Source: a bacterium (Candidatus Blackallbacteria) CG13_big_fil_rev_8_21_14_2_50_49_14 (lineage in GTDB: Bacteria > Cyanobacteriota > Sericytochromatia > UBA7694). From it: DNA of 64,000 bases. Below are positions 35,486 through 43,979 of the stretch, piece after piece (position 1 is the stretch's first letter; the number at the start of each line of letters is the position of its first letter). The notes under the pieces are model-generated. The model was not told the DNA's origin and searched no databases. It worked only from the letters and a program-made list of their open reading frames with translations. The DNA is taken from the NCBI GenBank assembly GCA_002783405.1, contig PFGG01000071.1, positions 1-64,000 on the forward strand, in the 5' to 3' direction. The position numbers and the translations under genes are program-made.

Positions 35486-35515
35486 TTGACAGTCTTCAGG
35501 CTTGCATCGGATAAT
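35486..35515 (+). promoter_or_regulatory. trp operon promoter
   Basis: TTGACA (35486-35491) and GATAAT (35510-35515) with an 18-bp spacer, the best promoter match in the window. The -10 ends 7 nt before the leader-peptide ATG, so transcription should start at or within 2 nt of that ATG. Confidence 0.8.
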
Positions 35516-35522
35516 AAAGCGT

Positions 35523-35621
35523 ATGAAATACACAGCCCAGACTTCAAACATTTCTAACTGGCGCTGGTGGTGGAGCTCCACTGCCAGTGGCAATTCGTGT
35601 TTGGGCGAAACCACAACTTGA
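35523..35621 (+). CDS. trpL: trp leader peptide
   Basis: An open frame of 32 codons just downstream of the promoter and upstream of the attenuator. Residues 13-17 are Trp-Arg-Trp-Trp-Trp (codons at 35559-35573), a density not expected by chance. When tryptophan is scarce a ribosome should stall here and change the folding of the RNA behind it. The ATG lies at the predicted transcript start, so the leader peptide may be translated from a leaderless end. It is too short to be an enzyme; its job is sensing. Confidence 0.86.
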   Translation: MKYTAQTSNISNWRWWWSSTASGNSCLGETTT

Positions 35622-35695
35622 TTTAGTCACCCCTTTTCAAGTTTTCCCCTCTCAGCCGCCACTGTGCCCCCCCACAGTGGCGGCTTTACTTTTTG
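35564..35695 (+). promoter_or_regulatory. trp attenuator (leader RNA switch)
   Basis: Three alternative pairings are visible. 1:2 is CTGGTGGTGG (35564-35573, the Trp codons themselves) with CCACTGCCAG (35578-35587). 2:3 is CAGTGGC (35585-35591) with GCCACTG (35658-35664). 3:4 is the 13-bp terminator AGCCGCCACTGTG (35654-35666) with CACAGTGGCGGCT (35673-35685), followed by a T-rich run. A ribosome stalled on the Trp codons would block 1:2, free segment 2 for 2:3 and prevent the terminator, letting RNA polymerase continue into trpE. This is the order used in enteric trp operons. Confidence 0.82.
35654..35695 (+). terminator. Attenuator terminator hairpin
   Basis: A 13-bp perfect stem, 6-nt C-rich loop and TTTACTTTTT after it, 35 nt before the trpE start. 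It ends transcription when tryptophan is plentiful. Confidence 0.85.
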
Positions 35696-35729
35696 GTCTG
35701 AAACATCAATAAAATGGAGAAAAAACGCA

Positions 35730-37181
35730 ATGCAGCTTCAGCGCCTGACCCGCGAAATCCCAATGGATACCCTCACGCCGCTTTCTGCCTGGCTGCGCCT
35801 GCGCCAAACCGCCCAACCCGGTTTTCTGTTTGAAAGCGCAGGCTCAGACCTGAGCCAGGCCCGTTACAGCATTTTGGGATTTGCACCAGATGAAATTCTT
35901 ACCCTGCAGGCAGGTGTTTTAAGTCGCCAAACCACCCAAGGCAGAGAAATTCTGCCCGGCCACCCGCTGGAAACCCTCAAAGCCAAACTGCAAGCTGAAA
36001 AAATGCTGACAGACCCCAGCCTGCCACCCTTTACAGGGGGCTATGTGGGCTATCTGGGCTATGACTGTGTCCAATACCTTGAAAAAATCCCTTTGCCCGC
36101 AGAGGCTTCTCCCCTGCCCGAAGCCTGTCTAATGCGTTTCGCACGCGTGCTGGTCTTTGATCATCTCAAGCGTAAAATCCTCTTGGTGGCTCACCTGCCC
36201 CTTGAAGCCAGTGCAGCCGAACTCAACCGCGCCCAGACCGATCTGCAGATTTTACAGGCCCAATTGCGCCATCCCGTGGCCGCCGAAGCCCTGCTTGAAC
36301 TGCCCGACCCGCCCCCGGCAGAGCCCCCCTTGGGGCGCATGGGTGAAGCCGCCTTCTGCGAAAAAGTCAGCCAGCTTCAGGAAGCGATTGCAGAAGGTGA
36401 AATTTTTCAGGCTGTTCTCTCAGAACAATTTCGCACCCCCCTGGAAGGAGACCCCTTCACTCTCTACCGCATTCTGCGCAGTTTGAACCCCTCGCCCTAT
36501 CTCTACTATTTGGATATGGGCGGCCCCGTCTTATTGGGCACCTCCCCCGAAATGCTGGTAAAATCCAACGGCAGCGAAGCTGCCACCTGCCCGATTGCAG
36601 GCACCCGCCGCCGAGGCCATACCCCCGCTGAAGACCAAGCCCTGGCACAGGAATTAATCGCCGATGAAAAAGAGCGGGCCGAACACCTGATGCTGGTCGA
36701 TTTGGGCCGCAACGATCTGGGCCGGGTTTCTCAGCCTGGCAGCGTAGAAGTCAGTCGCTATATGGAACTTGAGTATTTTTCCCATGTCATGCATTTGGTC
36801 TCGCTGGTCGAAGGCCAACTGGCCGAAGGCAAAACAGCCCTGGATGCACTTTTTGCCTGTTTTCCGGCAGGCACCCTTTCTGGCGCCCCCAAAATTCGGG
36901 CCATGGAACTGCTCGGCCAACTGGAACCCGTGCGCCGGGGTTGGTATGGGGGAGCCGTCTTTTATCACGGCTTTGAAGGACAACTCGATGCCTGCATCAC
37001 GATTCGCAGTCTGGCCATTCACCAGGGAGAAGCCATTCTCCAGGCGGGTGCGGGCGTGGTCGCAGATTCCATTCCCCGCCAGGAATATTTAGAAGTGCGC
37101 AACAAAGCCCGTGTCCTCTTTCAGGCCCTGCAAAGCGCCAATGCCCTGGCCACTCAAACCCCCACAGGAGCTATGGCATGA
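35730..37181 (+). CDS. trpE: Anthranilate synthase component I
   Basis: TrpE makes anthranilate from chorismate with ammonia from TrpG, the first step of tryptophan synthesis. The start at 35730 has GGAGA upstream and gives 483 residues, the normal size. Visible: the tryptophan feedback region (FLFESAGSDLSQARYSILG), and the chorismate domain with LGTSPEMLVKS, PIAGTRRRGHT, LMLVDLGRNDLGRV and AGTLSGAPKIRAMEL. The stop overlaps trpG by ATGA. It could in principle be aminodeoxychorismate synthase, but the trp context argues strongly against that. Confidence 0.97.
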   Translation: MQLQRLTREIPMDTLTPLSAWLRLRQTAQPGFLFESAGSDLSQARYSILGFAPDEILTLQAGVLSRQTTQGREILPGHPLETLKAKLQAEKMLTDPSLPPFTGGYVGYLGYDCVQYLEKIPLPAEASPLPEACLMRFARVLVFDHLKRKILLVAHLPLEASAAELNRAQTDLQILQAQLRHPVAAEALLELPDPPPAEPPLGRMGEAAFCEKVSQLQEAIAEGEIFQAVLSEQFRTPLEGDPFTLYRILRSLNPSPYLYYLDMGGPVLLGTSPEMLVKSNGSEAATCPIAGTRRRGHTPAEDQALAQELIADEKERAEHLMLVDLGRNDLGRVSQPGSVEVSRYMELEYFSHVMHLVSLVEGQLAEGKTALDALFACFPAGTLSGAPKIRAMELLGQLEPVRRGWYGGAVFYHGFEGQLDACITIRSLAIHQGEAILQAGAGVVADSIPRQEYLEVRNKARVLFQALQSANALATQTPTGAMA

Positions 37182-37753
37182 TTCTGATCATCGACAACTA
37201 TGACTCTTTTGTATATAACCTTTACCAAGCCCTGGCGGGTGCAGGCGCAGACTGTCAGGTTGTGCGCAACGACGCCCTGCGTGTAACAGAAGTTCTTGAA
37301 CTGGCTCCCCAGGCCGTGGTGCTTTCCCCCGGCCCCGGCCGGCCGGAGCAGGCCGGCATTTGCCTGGAGCTGATCACGGCCATAGCAGGACGTTTTCCCC
37401 TGCTCGGTGTCTGTTTAGGCCACCAATCCATCGCCCAGGCCTTTGGCGGAAAAATTGTACGCACCCAAGCCCTGCATGGCAAAACCTCAGCCATTCAGCA
37501 CCAGCAGCAGGGGCTTTTCGCGGGCCTTCCTTCTCCCATGCAGGTTGCCCGCTACCACTCTCTGATGGCTGAGCGCGAAAGTCTGCCTGACTGCCTCGAA
37601 ATTACCGCAGAAAGCGAAGAGGGCCTGATCATGGGCTTGCGCCACCGCAGCCTGCCGATTGAAGGGGTACAGTTTCACCCCGAATCGATCGCCACGCCGG
37701 AAGGCCCCCGCCTGTTGAAAAATTTTCTCAAAACTTTGGAGGTTTTGGTATGA
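37178..37753 (+). CDS. trpG: Anthranilate synthase component II
   Basis: A 191-residue class I glutamine amidotransferase that supplies ammonia to TrpE. Catalytic Cys is in LLGVCLGHQ and the His-Glu pair in VQFHPES. NYDSFVYNL at the start and LSPGPGRPEQAG are typical. It overlaps trpE and trpD by 4 nt each (ATGA), so the subunits are made in matched amounts. In some bacteria this subunit also serves folate synthesis; that cannot be judged here. Confidence 0.95.
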   Translation: MILIIDNYDSFVYNLYQALAGAGADCQVVRNDALRVTEVLELAPQAVVLSPGPGRPEQAGICLELITAIAGRFPLLGVCLGHQSIAQAFGGKIVRTQALHGKTSAIQHQQQGLFAGLPSPMQVARYHSLMAERESLPDCLEITAESEEGLIMGLRHRSLPIEGVQFHPESIATPEGPRLLKNFLKTLEVLV

Positions 37754-38751
37754 AAACAGTACTGGAAACGCTTTTTGCAGGAGCCCCCCTGGGCGTCAAT
37801 GAAGCAGAAGCGGTACTCGACCGGATTCTCAATGGGGAGGTGCCGGCTGAAGTCACAGGCGCACTCTTGGCGGCGCTGCGTATGCGTGGCGAAACACCGG
37901 CTGAAATTACAGGCTTTGCACGGGCCTTGCGGGCCCGGATGCAAAGAGTCGAAACCCATGAAGAATTGACACTGGACACCTGCGGAACAGGGGGCGACGG
38001 CGGGCTGACCTTCAATGTTTCCACAGCCGTCAGCCTGCTTCTGGCCAGTTTGGACGTCCCCGTAGTCAAACATGGCAATCGGGCGGTCTCCAGTCGCAGT
38101 GGCAGTGCCGATGTGCTCGAGGCCCTGGGCATTCCCCTCCAGAACAGCGCCGAGGGCGTGCGTCAGGCACTGGAAACCAGTCATTTCGGTTTCTGTTTTG
38201 CTCCTGCCTTTCACCCCATTCTCAAAGAACTGGCTCCTTTGCGCCGCAATCTGGGGGTGCGCACGATTTTTAATCTGCTCGGCCCGCTCTGTAACCCCGC
38301 CGAGGTCAGCCACCAGCTCTTGGGGGTCTATGATCGCAAACTCACCCCCGTTCTGGCCGAAGTTCTGCGTCAGTTGGGCACCCGTGAAGCCCTGGTCGTT
38401 GCCTCCTACGATGGTTTGGATGAACTCAGTCTGGCAGCCCCTACGCAGGTCTCACACCTCAAAGCAGGTCAAATTACCCACTTTGAACTCAGCCCTGAAG
38501 AGGCAGGTCTGAAACGACAACCCCTGACCGATCTTGAGGGCGGATCAGCCCAAGAAAACGCGTTGATTCTGGAGCGGATTTTTCAAGGCCAAAAGGGAGC
38601 CGCCCGTGATCTGGTCTGTTATAACGCTGCCGCTGCGCTCTGGATTACCGGCAAGGCCCCTACCTTGCGTGAAGGTGTCCACTTGGCTGCAGAGGCCCTC
38701 GATCAGGGCAAAGTATTGAAAACTCTTGAACTTCTGCGGAGGCCCCTATGA
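37750..38751 (+). CDS. trpD: Anthranilate phosphoribosyltransferase
   Basis: TrpD joins anthranilate to phosphoribosyl pyrophosphate. The 333-residue protein has the PRPP loop DTCGTGGDGGLTFNVST and KHGNRAVSSRSGSADVLEALG, and the second metal/substrate part HPILKELAPLRRNLGVRTIFNLLGPLCNP. Length and motif order are standard. It overlaps trpG upstream and trpC downstream by 4 nt. Confidence 0.97.
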   Translation: MKTVLETLFAGAPLGVNEAEAVLDRILNGEVPAEVTGALLAALRMRGETPAEITGFARALRARMQRVETHEELTLDTCGTGGDGGLTFNVSTAVSLLLASLDVPVVKHGNRAVSSRSGSADVLEALGIPLQNSAEGVRQALETSHFGFCFAPAFHPILKELAPLRRNLGVRTIFNLLGPLCNPAEVSHQLLGVYDRKLTPVLAEVLRQLGTREALVVASYDGLDELSLAAPTQVSHLKAGQITHFELSPEEAGLKRQPLTDLEGGSAQENALILERIFQGQKGAARDLVCYNAAAALWITGKAPTLREGVHLAAEALDQGKVLKTLELLRRPL

Positions 38752-39539
38752 GTGTCTTGACAAAAATCGCCACGGCCACCCGTGCACGTATCGCCCATGA
38801 AAAAACCCTACTGCCCCTGGCAGAGCTGCAGGCCCGTCTCTCAGAAACACGTCAGCCCCAAGATTTTGCCGCTCATTTTAGCCAACCCGGCTTTCAGGTC
38901 ATTGCCGAAGTCAAACTGGCAAGCCCCTCACAGGGAGACATTGCTCCCCAACTGTCTCCTACAGAGGTAGCGGCCGATTATCTCAGGCATGGCGCCACAG
39001 CCCTTTCCGTTCTGACCGAACCTGAATTTTTTAAAGGCCAACTGGACTACCTCAGCACCATCAGAGCCGCCCAGCCCCAAGCACCGCTGCTGATGAAGGA
39101 TTTTATCCTGGACCCCTACCAACTCTATCAAGCGCGCATCGCAGGTGCCGATGCCTGTCTTCTGATTGTGGCCATGCTCGAAAGTTCTGTTTTAAAAGAA
39201 CTGCATGCCCAGGCCCTGGCGTTGGGCCTGACCCCCCTGGTCGAAGTGCACAATGCCGAGGAACTGACCCAGGCCGCCAGCCTCAAACCGCGTCTACTCG
39301 GCGTGAATAACCGCGATCTCAAAACCCTCAAAACCCGCCTGGAAACCTCAAAGGAACTGGCCCCACTGGCTCCAGCGGGGGTTCCCCTGATCTGCGAAAG
39401 TGGCCTGGTAACGGGTCAGGATCTCAAACAGGCACAAAGCTGGGGCTATCACGGTTTTTTAATTGGCACCTCGCTGATGCGTACGGGGCAACCTGGGCAG
39501 GCCCTGGCCCACTTGCTGAAAGAGGCCCACCATGCTTGA
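38748..39539 (+). CDS. trpC: Indole-3-glycerol-phosphate synthase
   Basis: A 263-residue TIM-barrel enzyme that closes the indole ring. Motifs: VIAEVKLASPSQGDI (the usual second Lys of VKKASPS is Leu here; the first, catalytic one is kept), LMKDFILDPYQLYQARIAGADACLLI, LVEVHNAEEL, LGVNNRDLKTL and ICESGLVTGQDL. It is a separate gene, not fused to trpF, which starts 8 nt before it ends. Confidence 0.96.
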   Translation: MSVLTKIATATRARIAHEKTLLPLAELQARLSETRQPQDFAAHFSQPGFQVIAEVKLASPSQGDIAPQLSPTEVAADYLRHGATALSVLTEPEFFKGQLDYLSTIRAAQPQAPLLMKDFILDPYQLYQARIAGADACLLIVAMLESSVLKELHAQALALGLTPLVEVHNAEELTQAASLKPRLLGVNNRDLKTLKTRLETSKELAPLAPAGVPLICESGLVTGQDLKQAQSWGYHGFLIGTSLMRTGQPGQALAHLLKEAHHA

Positions 39540-40188
39540 AAAGATCCGCGTTAAAATCTGTGGGCTGACCCGCCTGGAGGACGCCCAAGAGGCCGCTGAA
39601 CTGGGTGCTTTTGCGCTGGGCTTTGTTTTTTACCCCCCCAGTCCACGGGCTATCGCCCCCGAAGCCGCAGCCAGCATCATCTCGGCCTTGCCCACTGCAC
39701 CTTGGAAAGTAGGTGTTTTTGTCAATCAAGACTTCGAAACCCTGGCCCGGACAGCTTCAAACACAGGGCTCAGCCATCTGCAATTGCACGGCCATGAATC
39801 CCCTGAACTCTGTGAAAAACTTCAGGCCGAAGGCTTTCAAATTATCAAGGCCTTGCGCCCCCGTTCAGAAGCAGATTGGGCTCCCTGGCTGGACTTCCCT
39901 TTTCTGCTTTTGCTGGATACCGCCATCCCCGGCGTTTGGGGCGGCAGCGGCCAAACCGGAGATTGGGATCTGGCGGCCCAGATCGCACGACAAAGACCGA
40001 TTCTCTTAGCCGGAGGGCTCACGCCCGAAAATAGCCTGGCCGCTCAAGCAACCGTTCAACCTTGGGCCCTGGATCTTTCCAGCGGGGTAGAAGCCCGTCC
40101 AGGCGAAAAAGATCCCGCCAAACTGCAGGCCCTGTTTCAAACCCTCAACACTTCTGTATTTGCAAGCGAAAGGAATCCTTCACCATGA
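39532..40188 (+). CDS. trpF: Phosphoribosylanthranilate isomerase
   Basis: A 218-residue TIM-barrel isomerase. [21 protein letters not shown] carries the catalytic Cys, [20 protein letters not shown] the catalytic Asp and the phosphate-binding region, and AGGLTPENS then [16 protein letters not shown] the C-terminal phosphate site. It overlaps trpC by 8 nt and trpB by 4 nt (ATGA). Confidence 0.96.
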   Translation: MLEKIRVKICGLTRLEDAQEAAELGAFALGFVFYPPSPRAIAPEAAASIISALPTAPWKVGVFVNQDFETLARTASNTGLSHLQLHGHESPELCEKLQAEGFQIIKALRPRSEADWAPWLDFPFLLLLDTAIPGVWGGSGQTGDWDLAAQIARQRPILLAGGLTPENSLAAQATVQPWALDLSSGVEARPGEKDPAKLQALFQTLNTSVFASERNPSP

Positions 40189-41396
40189 GCAACCCGCTTC
40201 TGCCCGCCTTCGAACCCCTCAAAACCGGAGGTTATTTCGGCCATTTTGGCGGACAATATATCCCAGAAACCCTGATGGCGCCCATTCAGGAACTCGAAAA
40301 AGCCTGGAACGAAGCCCGGCAAGACCCAGCCTTTCAAGCCGAATTGGCCGATTTACTGCGCCATTATGTAGGCCGCCCCACCCCTGTTTATGAAGCCCGC
40401 AATCTCAGCCAGGCCCTTGGGGGCGCACGGATTTTTCTCAAGCGGGAAGATCTCAACCATACCGGTGCCCACAAGATCAACAATTCCTTGGGCCAGGCCC
40501 TGCTCGCCAAACGCATGGGCAAAACCCGTATCATCGCAGAGACAGGCGCGGGCCAGCACGGGGTGGCCAGTGCCACGGTAGCGGCTTTGCTGGGTCTGAA
40601 CTGCCGTGTGTATATGGGGTCGGTCGATATGGCCCGCCAGGCCTTGAATGTTTACCGCATGCGTTTATTGGGGGCCGAAGTCTTTGCCGTAGACAGCGGA
40701 ACCGCCACACTGAAGGATGCGATCAATGAGGCCATGCGCGATTGGGTCAGCCATGTCGAAGACACCTTTTATCTGCTCGGATCCGCTCTTGGCCCCCATC
40801 CTTATCCAGATATGGTCGCCACCTTTCAATCCGTGATTGGCCGCGAAGCCCGCGCCCAAATCCTTGAGCAGACAGGCAAACTTCCCGATGAAGTGGTGGC
40901 CTGCGTAGGCGGCGGCAGCAACGCCATCGGCATTTTCAGAGGATTTTTGCAAGATGCAGAGGTTCAACTGACAGGCATCGAAGCCGGTGGCCGCAGTCTG
41001 GAACCCGGTCAACATGCCGCCCGCTTCAGTGGGGGCAGCCCAGGGGTATTACACGGCAGTGAGACCTTCGTGCTCCAGAACCCAGATGGCCAAATTCTGG
41101 AGACCCACAGTGTCTCTGCGGGTTTAGACTATCCTGCCGTCGGGCCGGAACACGCAGATTTACAGGAACGGGGAAGAGCCCGCTATTTTTCAGCCAGTGA
41201 CGCCGAAGCACTCGAAGCCTTTCATCGTCTCGCCCGCAGCGAAGGCATCCTGCCCGCACTCGAAAGTTCACATGCTCTGGCCTATGTGCTTAAACAAGCT
41301 CCCACCCTGCGCCCCGATCAAATCCTGCTCGTCAATCTCTCAGGCCGGGGAGACAAGGACGTGCACCAACTCTACCAACAGGAGCAAAACGCATGA
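40185..41396 (+). CDS. trpB: Tryptophan synthase beta chain
   Basis: TrpB joins indole and serine with pyridoxal phosphate. The start at 40185 has AAGGAAT before it and gives 403 residues, the normal size. PLP Lys lies in [21 protein letters not shown]; the family motifs [32 protein letters not shown] (PLP phosphate loop) and NLSGRGDKD are all present. This is the classical TrpB1 type that works with TrpA. It overlaps trpA by 4 nt. Confidence 0.98.
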   Translation: MSNPLLPAFEPLKTGGYFGHFGGQYIPETLMAPIQELEKAWNEARQDPAFQAELADLLRHYVGRPTPVYEARNLSQALGGARIFLKREDLNHTGAHKINNSLGQALLAKRMGKTRIIAETGAGQHGVASATVAALLGLNCRVYMGSVDMARQALNVYRMRLLGAEVFAVDSGTATLKDAINEAMRDWVSHVEDTFYLLGSALGPHPYPDMVATFQSVIGREARAQILEQTGKLPDEVVACVGGGSNAIGIFRGFLQDAEVQLTGIEAGGRSLEPGQHAARFSGGSPGVLHGSETFVLQNPDGQILETHSVSAGLDYPAVGPEHADLQERGRARYFSASDAEALEAFHRLARSEGILPALESSHALAYVLKQAPTLRPDQILLVNLSGRGDKDVHQLYQQEQNA

Positions 41397-42196
41397 AAAC
41401 CATACACCAAACCCTGATGGCCTGCCGTGCCGAAGGCCGCAGCGCGCTGATCCCCTACCTGACAGCAGGGGTGCCTGATCTGAAAACCAGTGCCCGACTG
41501 CTTCACGCCCTGGCCAAAAGTGGTGCCGACCTGATTGAACTGGGCGTGCCTTTTTCAGACCCCGTGGCCGATGGCCCCGTGATTCAAAAAGCCTCCGAAA
41601 AAGCCCTGGCCCAAGGCGTCAACCTCAGCCAAATCCTGGATTTGGTTGCCCAAGTGCGAAGCGAGGGGCTTGATACCCCACTGATTCTCTTCAGCTACTA
41701 CAACCCGATCTACCACCTGGGCCTTGAAAACTTTGTCAAACGCGCCCAAGAAGCGGGGGTCAGTGGCACCCTGATCGTCGATTTGCTGCCCGAAACCGCA
41801 GGACGCTATTTACACGCTCTGGAAGGAAGCGCTCTGGAAACCGTTTTTCTGGCTGCCCCCACCACAGCCCCGGAACGGCTGGCAGCCATTGACCAGGCCT
41901 CAAGTGCCTGCATTTATTATGTTTCCCGTACCGGAGTTACCGGTACCCGCGAACAGGTTCATACGGATTTACCCGCCACCCTGGCAACCCTCAAAAACCA
42001 GGTCAAAAACCCGATCATCGTGGGCTTTGGAATTTCCAAGCCCGAACACGTGGCCACGCTCAAGGGCGCGGCCGAAGGAATTGTCGTCGGCAGTGCCCTG
42101 ATGGCCGCCCTGGATACGGCAAAAGGCCCGGATCAGGCCGTAGAAATAGCCTCTGCATTGATCCGCTCACTCAAACACCCCCTGGAGGAAAATTAA
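41393..42196 (+). CDS. trpA: Tryptophan synthase alpha chain
   Basis: TrpA splits indole-3-glycerol phosphate and passes indole through a tunnel to TrpB. The 267-residue protein has [11 protein letters not shown], the catalytic Glu in [22 protein letters not shown], the catalytic Asp in LIVDLLPE, and the phosphate site [10 protein letters not shown] with VVGSALM. The DAHP synthase gene begins right after its stop. Confidence 0.97.
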   Translation: MKTIHQTLMACRAEGRSALIPYLTAGVPDLKTSARLLHALAKSGADLIELGVPFSDPVADGPVIQKASEKALAQGVNLSQILDLVAQVRSEGLDTPLILFSYYNPIYHLGLENFVKRAQEAGVSGTLIVDLLPETAGRYLHALEGSALETVFLAAPTTAPERLAAIDQASSACIYYVSRTGVTGTREQVHTDLPATLATLKNQVKNPIIVGFGISKPEHVATLKGAAEGIVVGSALMAALDTAKGPDQAVEIASALIRSLKHPLEEN

Positions 42197-43213
42197 ATGT
42201 TGGTCATGATGCGTAAAAACCACAGCCCCGAAGAACTGAATGGACTGCTGAAAAAAATTGAAAAGCTGGGCTATACCGCCCATGTACTTCCTGGCGAACA
42301 CAGCCTGGCAGTCGGCATTACCGGCAATCACAGCAGTGTGGATCGCGAAATTCTCAATCAAATGCCCGGAGTACGTGAAGTGATCCCTGTTTCCAGCCCC
42401 TATAAACTGGCAGGACGCAGTTTTCACCCCGAAGACAGTATCTTTGAGATTGGCCCTGCCCGCTTTGGCAGTTCTGAATGCGTGATCATGGCGGGCCCCT
42501 GCGCCGTTGAAAGTGAAGAACAGACCGTGCGTTTGGCCCATGCGGTGAAAGCAGGCGGTGCTCAAATTTTACGGGGAGGGGCCTATAAACCCCGCACCTC
42601 ACCCTACGCCTTTCAGGGTTTGGGCATTGATGGGCTCAAAATCTTAGCCACCGCCCGAGCAGAAACAGGATTGCCTGTGATCAGCGAAGCTTTGGATTTG
42701 CCCAGCCTGGAAGCCGTTTATGAATACGCCGACATTATTCAGATTGGCACCCGCAATATGCAGAATTTTTCCCTGCTCAAGGCTGCCAGTCAGCTCGACA
42801 AACCGGTACTGCTCAAGCGTGGACTTTCTGCCACGATCGATGAATGGCTCATGGCCGCAGAATATCTCCTGGCCGGAGGCAATGAACGCGTGATTCTCTG
42901 CGAGCGGGGTCTGCGTCACTATGATCCCCATACCCGCAATTTACTCGATTTGGGTGCCGTTCTGGCCGTGCGCAAACTCAGTCATTTGCCGATTGTGGTT
43001 GATCCCAGCCACTCATTGGGCCACAAAAGCATGGTGGTTCCTGCCTCGCGTGCAGCAGTCGCAATCGGGGCGCATGGTTTGCTGGTCGATGTGCATGATC
43101 GGCCCCAAGAAGCCCTCTGTGATGGCCCACAGGCCATTTCTCCCGAGATGTTCAGCGCCATGGTCAAAACCTTGCGTCAGATTGAGGCGGTTTTACAGAC
43201 ACCTGAAGGGTAA
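42197..43213 (+). CDS. aroF: DAHP synthase, AroA-beta/Thermotoga type
   Basis: It catalyses the first step of the shikimate pathway (phosphoenolpyruvate plus erythrose 4-phosphate). The 338-residue protein has an N-terminal ferredoxin-like regulatory domain (residues 1-75, MLVMMRKNHSPEELNGLL, the type that binds Tyr or Phe in Thermotoga) and a barrel with AGPCAVESEEQ, LRGGAYKPRTSPYAFQG, IIQIGTRNMQNF, PVLLKRG, and VDPSHSLGHK. Placing it last in the trp operon means supply of the pathway is raised when tryptophan is short, through the same attenuator. Confidence 0.95.
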   Translation: MLVMMRKNHSPEELNGLLKKIEKLGYTAHVLPGEHSLAVGITGNHSSVDREILNQMPGVREVIPVSSPYKLAGRSFHPEDSIFEIGPARFGSSECVIMAGPCAVESEEQTVRLAHAVKAGGAQILRGGAYKPRTSPYAFQGLGIDGLKILATARAETGLPVISEALDLPSLEAVYEYADIIQIGTRNMQNFSLLKAASQLDKPVLLKRGLSATIDEWLMAAEYLLAGGNERVILCERGLRHYDPHTRNLLDLGAVLAVRKLSHLPIVVDPSHSLGHKSMVVPASRAAVAIGAHGLLVDVHDRPQEALCDGPQAISPEMFSAMVKTLRQIEAVLQTPEG

Positions 43214-43218
43214 ACCTC

Positions 43219-43256
43219 AAAAGCGTGCTCTCACTATTTGAGAGAGCACGCTTTCA
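43219..43256 (+). terminator. Terminator of the trp operon
   Basis: AAAGCGTGCTCTC (43220-43232) and GAGAGCACGCTTT (43242-43254) form a perfect 13-bp stem, then TTTCATTGC and a longer T run at 43262. Confidence 0.85.
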
Positions 43257-43266
43257 TTGCATTTTT

Positions 43267-43296
43267 TTGCATTTCATAGCCTAAAATAAGTATAAT
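43267..43296 (+). promoter_or_regulatory. Promoter for the small glycine-rich protein
   Basis: TTGCAT (43267-43272), 18-bp spacer, TATAAT (43291-43296); start codon 25 nt downstream. Confidence 0.65.
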
Positions 43297-43321
43297 AAAA
43301 ATAAAAAGAGAGCTTTCAAGC

Positions 43322-43807
43322 ATGTCTGTCATTCAATCCGTTCAGCCCATTCAACCCCCAAGCCAAATCTCTCCTTCAACGCCCAAACCAGTTAGCAGCG
43401 AAAGTACACAAACGCCCCCCTCTTCTGGCTTGGAGCAGGATCATATCAACGTGAAAGTCAAGACGGGCCTTCTTCCCAGTACCAAAGGGTTTTTGGCGGG
43501 TGCCGCTCCCTCGGCAGTAATTGGCGCAGGTGTAGGAGCAGCCTTGGGACTGCTCTTTGGACAAGTCAAAATGGGTGCCGCTCTGGGGGGGATCTCGGGT
43601 TCCTTGGCGGGTGGTGTGGCAGGAGCCATTTCTGCCAATATGAGTCCTGAAGAGCTTAAAAATGGCGGGCAAAAGAAAATCTTCAATGCAGGACTGGGAA
43701 CAGGCGCGGTTTCATCCTTTGTTTTGGGCATGACCGTATCCCTCTTTACAACCCCTGTGGGTATCGCAGCTGGTCAGGCTGTCGCAGAACCCCTTCCTTT
43801 AAAATAA
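43322..43807 (+). CDS. Small glycine-zipper-like protein
   Basis: A 161-residue protein. Residues 1-45 are Pro/Ser/Gln-rich with no signal peptide. Residues about 58-105 are a Gly/Ala-rich hydrophobic stretch (AVIGAGVGAALGLLFG, ALGGISGSLAGGVAGAI) typical of glycine-zipper membrane segments, followed by a third hydrophobic segment (SSFVLGMTVSLFTTPVGIAAG). It is flanked by its own promoter and terminator, so it is a single-gene unit. I do not recognise it; insertion into a membrane is likely, the role is unknown. Confidence 0.6.
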   Translation: MSVIQSVQPIQPPSQISPSTPKPVSSESTQTPPSSGLEQDHINVKVKTGLLPSTKGFLAGAAPSAVIGAGVGAALGLLFGQVKMGAALGGISGSLAGGVAGAISANMSPEELKNGGQKKIFNAGLGTGAVSSFVLGMTVSLFTTPVGIAAGQAVAEPLPLK

Positions 43808-43827
43808 ATCTCCGCAGATCATTTTCA

Positions 43828-43860
43828 AAAGAGCGGTCTAAAAAAGACTGCTCTTTATTT
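43828..43860 (+). terminator. Terminator after the glycine-zipper protein
   Basis: AAAGAGCGGTCT (43828-43839) and AGACTGCTCTTT (43845-43856) pair with one G-U, followed by ATTTATTT. Confidence 0.8.
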
Positions 43861-43960
43861 ATTTGAAATACTCCCCCAAAACAAAATATGGCAAGCCCTC
43901 AAGCCCCTTATCACCCCCTTTTTTTCCTCAAGCAATACCCTGTACAATATCTTGGCAGCC

Positions 43961-43969
43961 TGCTAGAAT
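43961..43969 (+). promoter_or_regulatory. Extended -10 close to start codon
   Basis: TGC-TAGAAT ends 10 nt before the ATG at 43980; TGTACA 17 bp upstream could be a weak -35. The mRNA leader would be at most a few nt. Confidence 0.5.
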
Positions 43970-43979
43970 CATTTTCAGT

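Noticed and set aside
35664-35729. Longer TrpE starting inside the attenuator
   Set aside because: That start lies in the terminator hairpin; GGAGA before 35730 and the family N-terminus support the shorter form.
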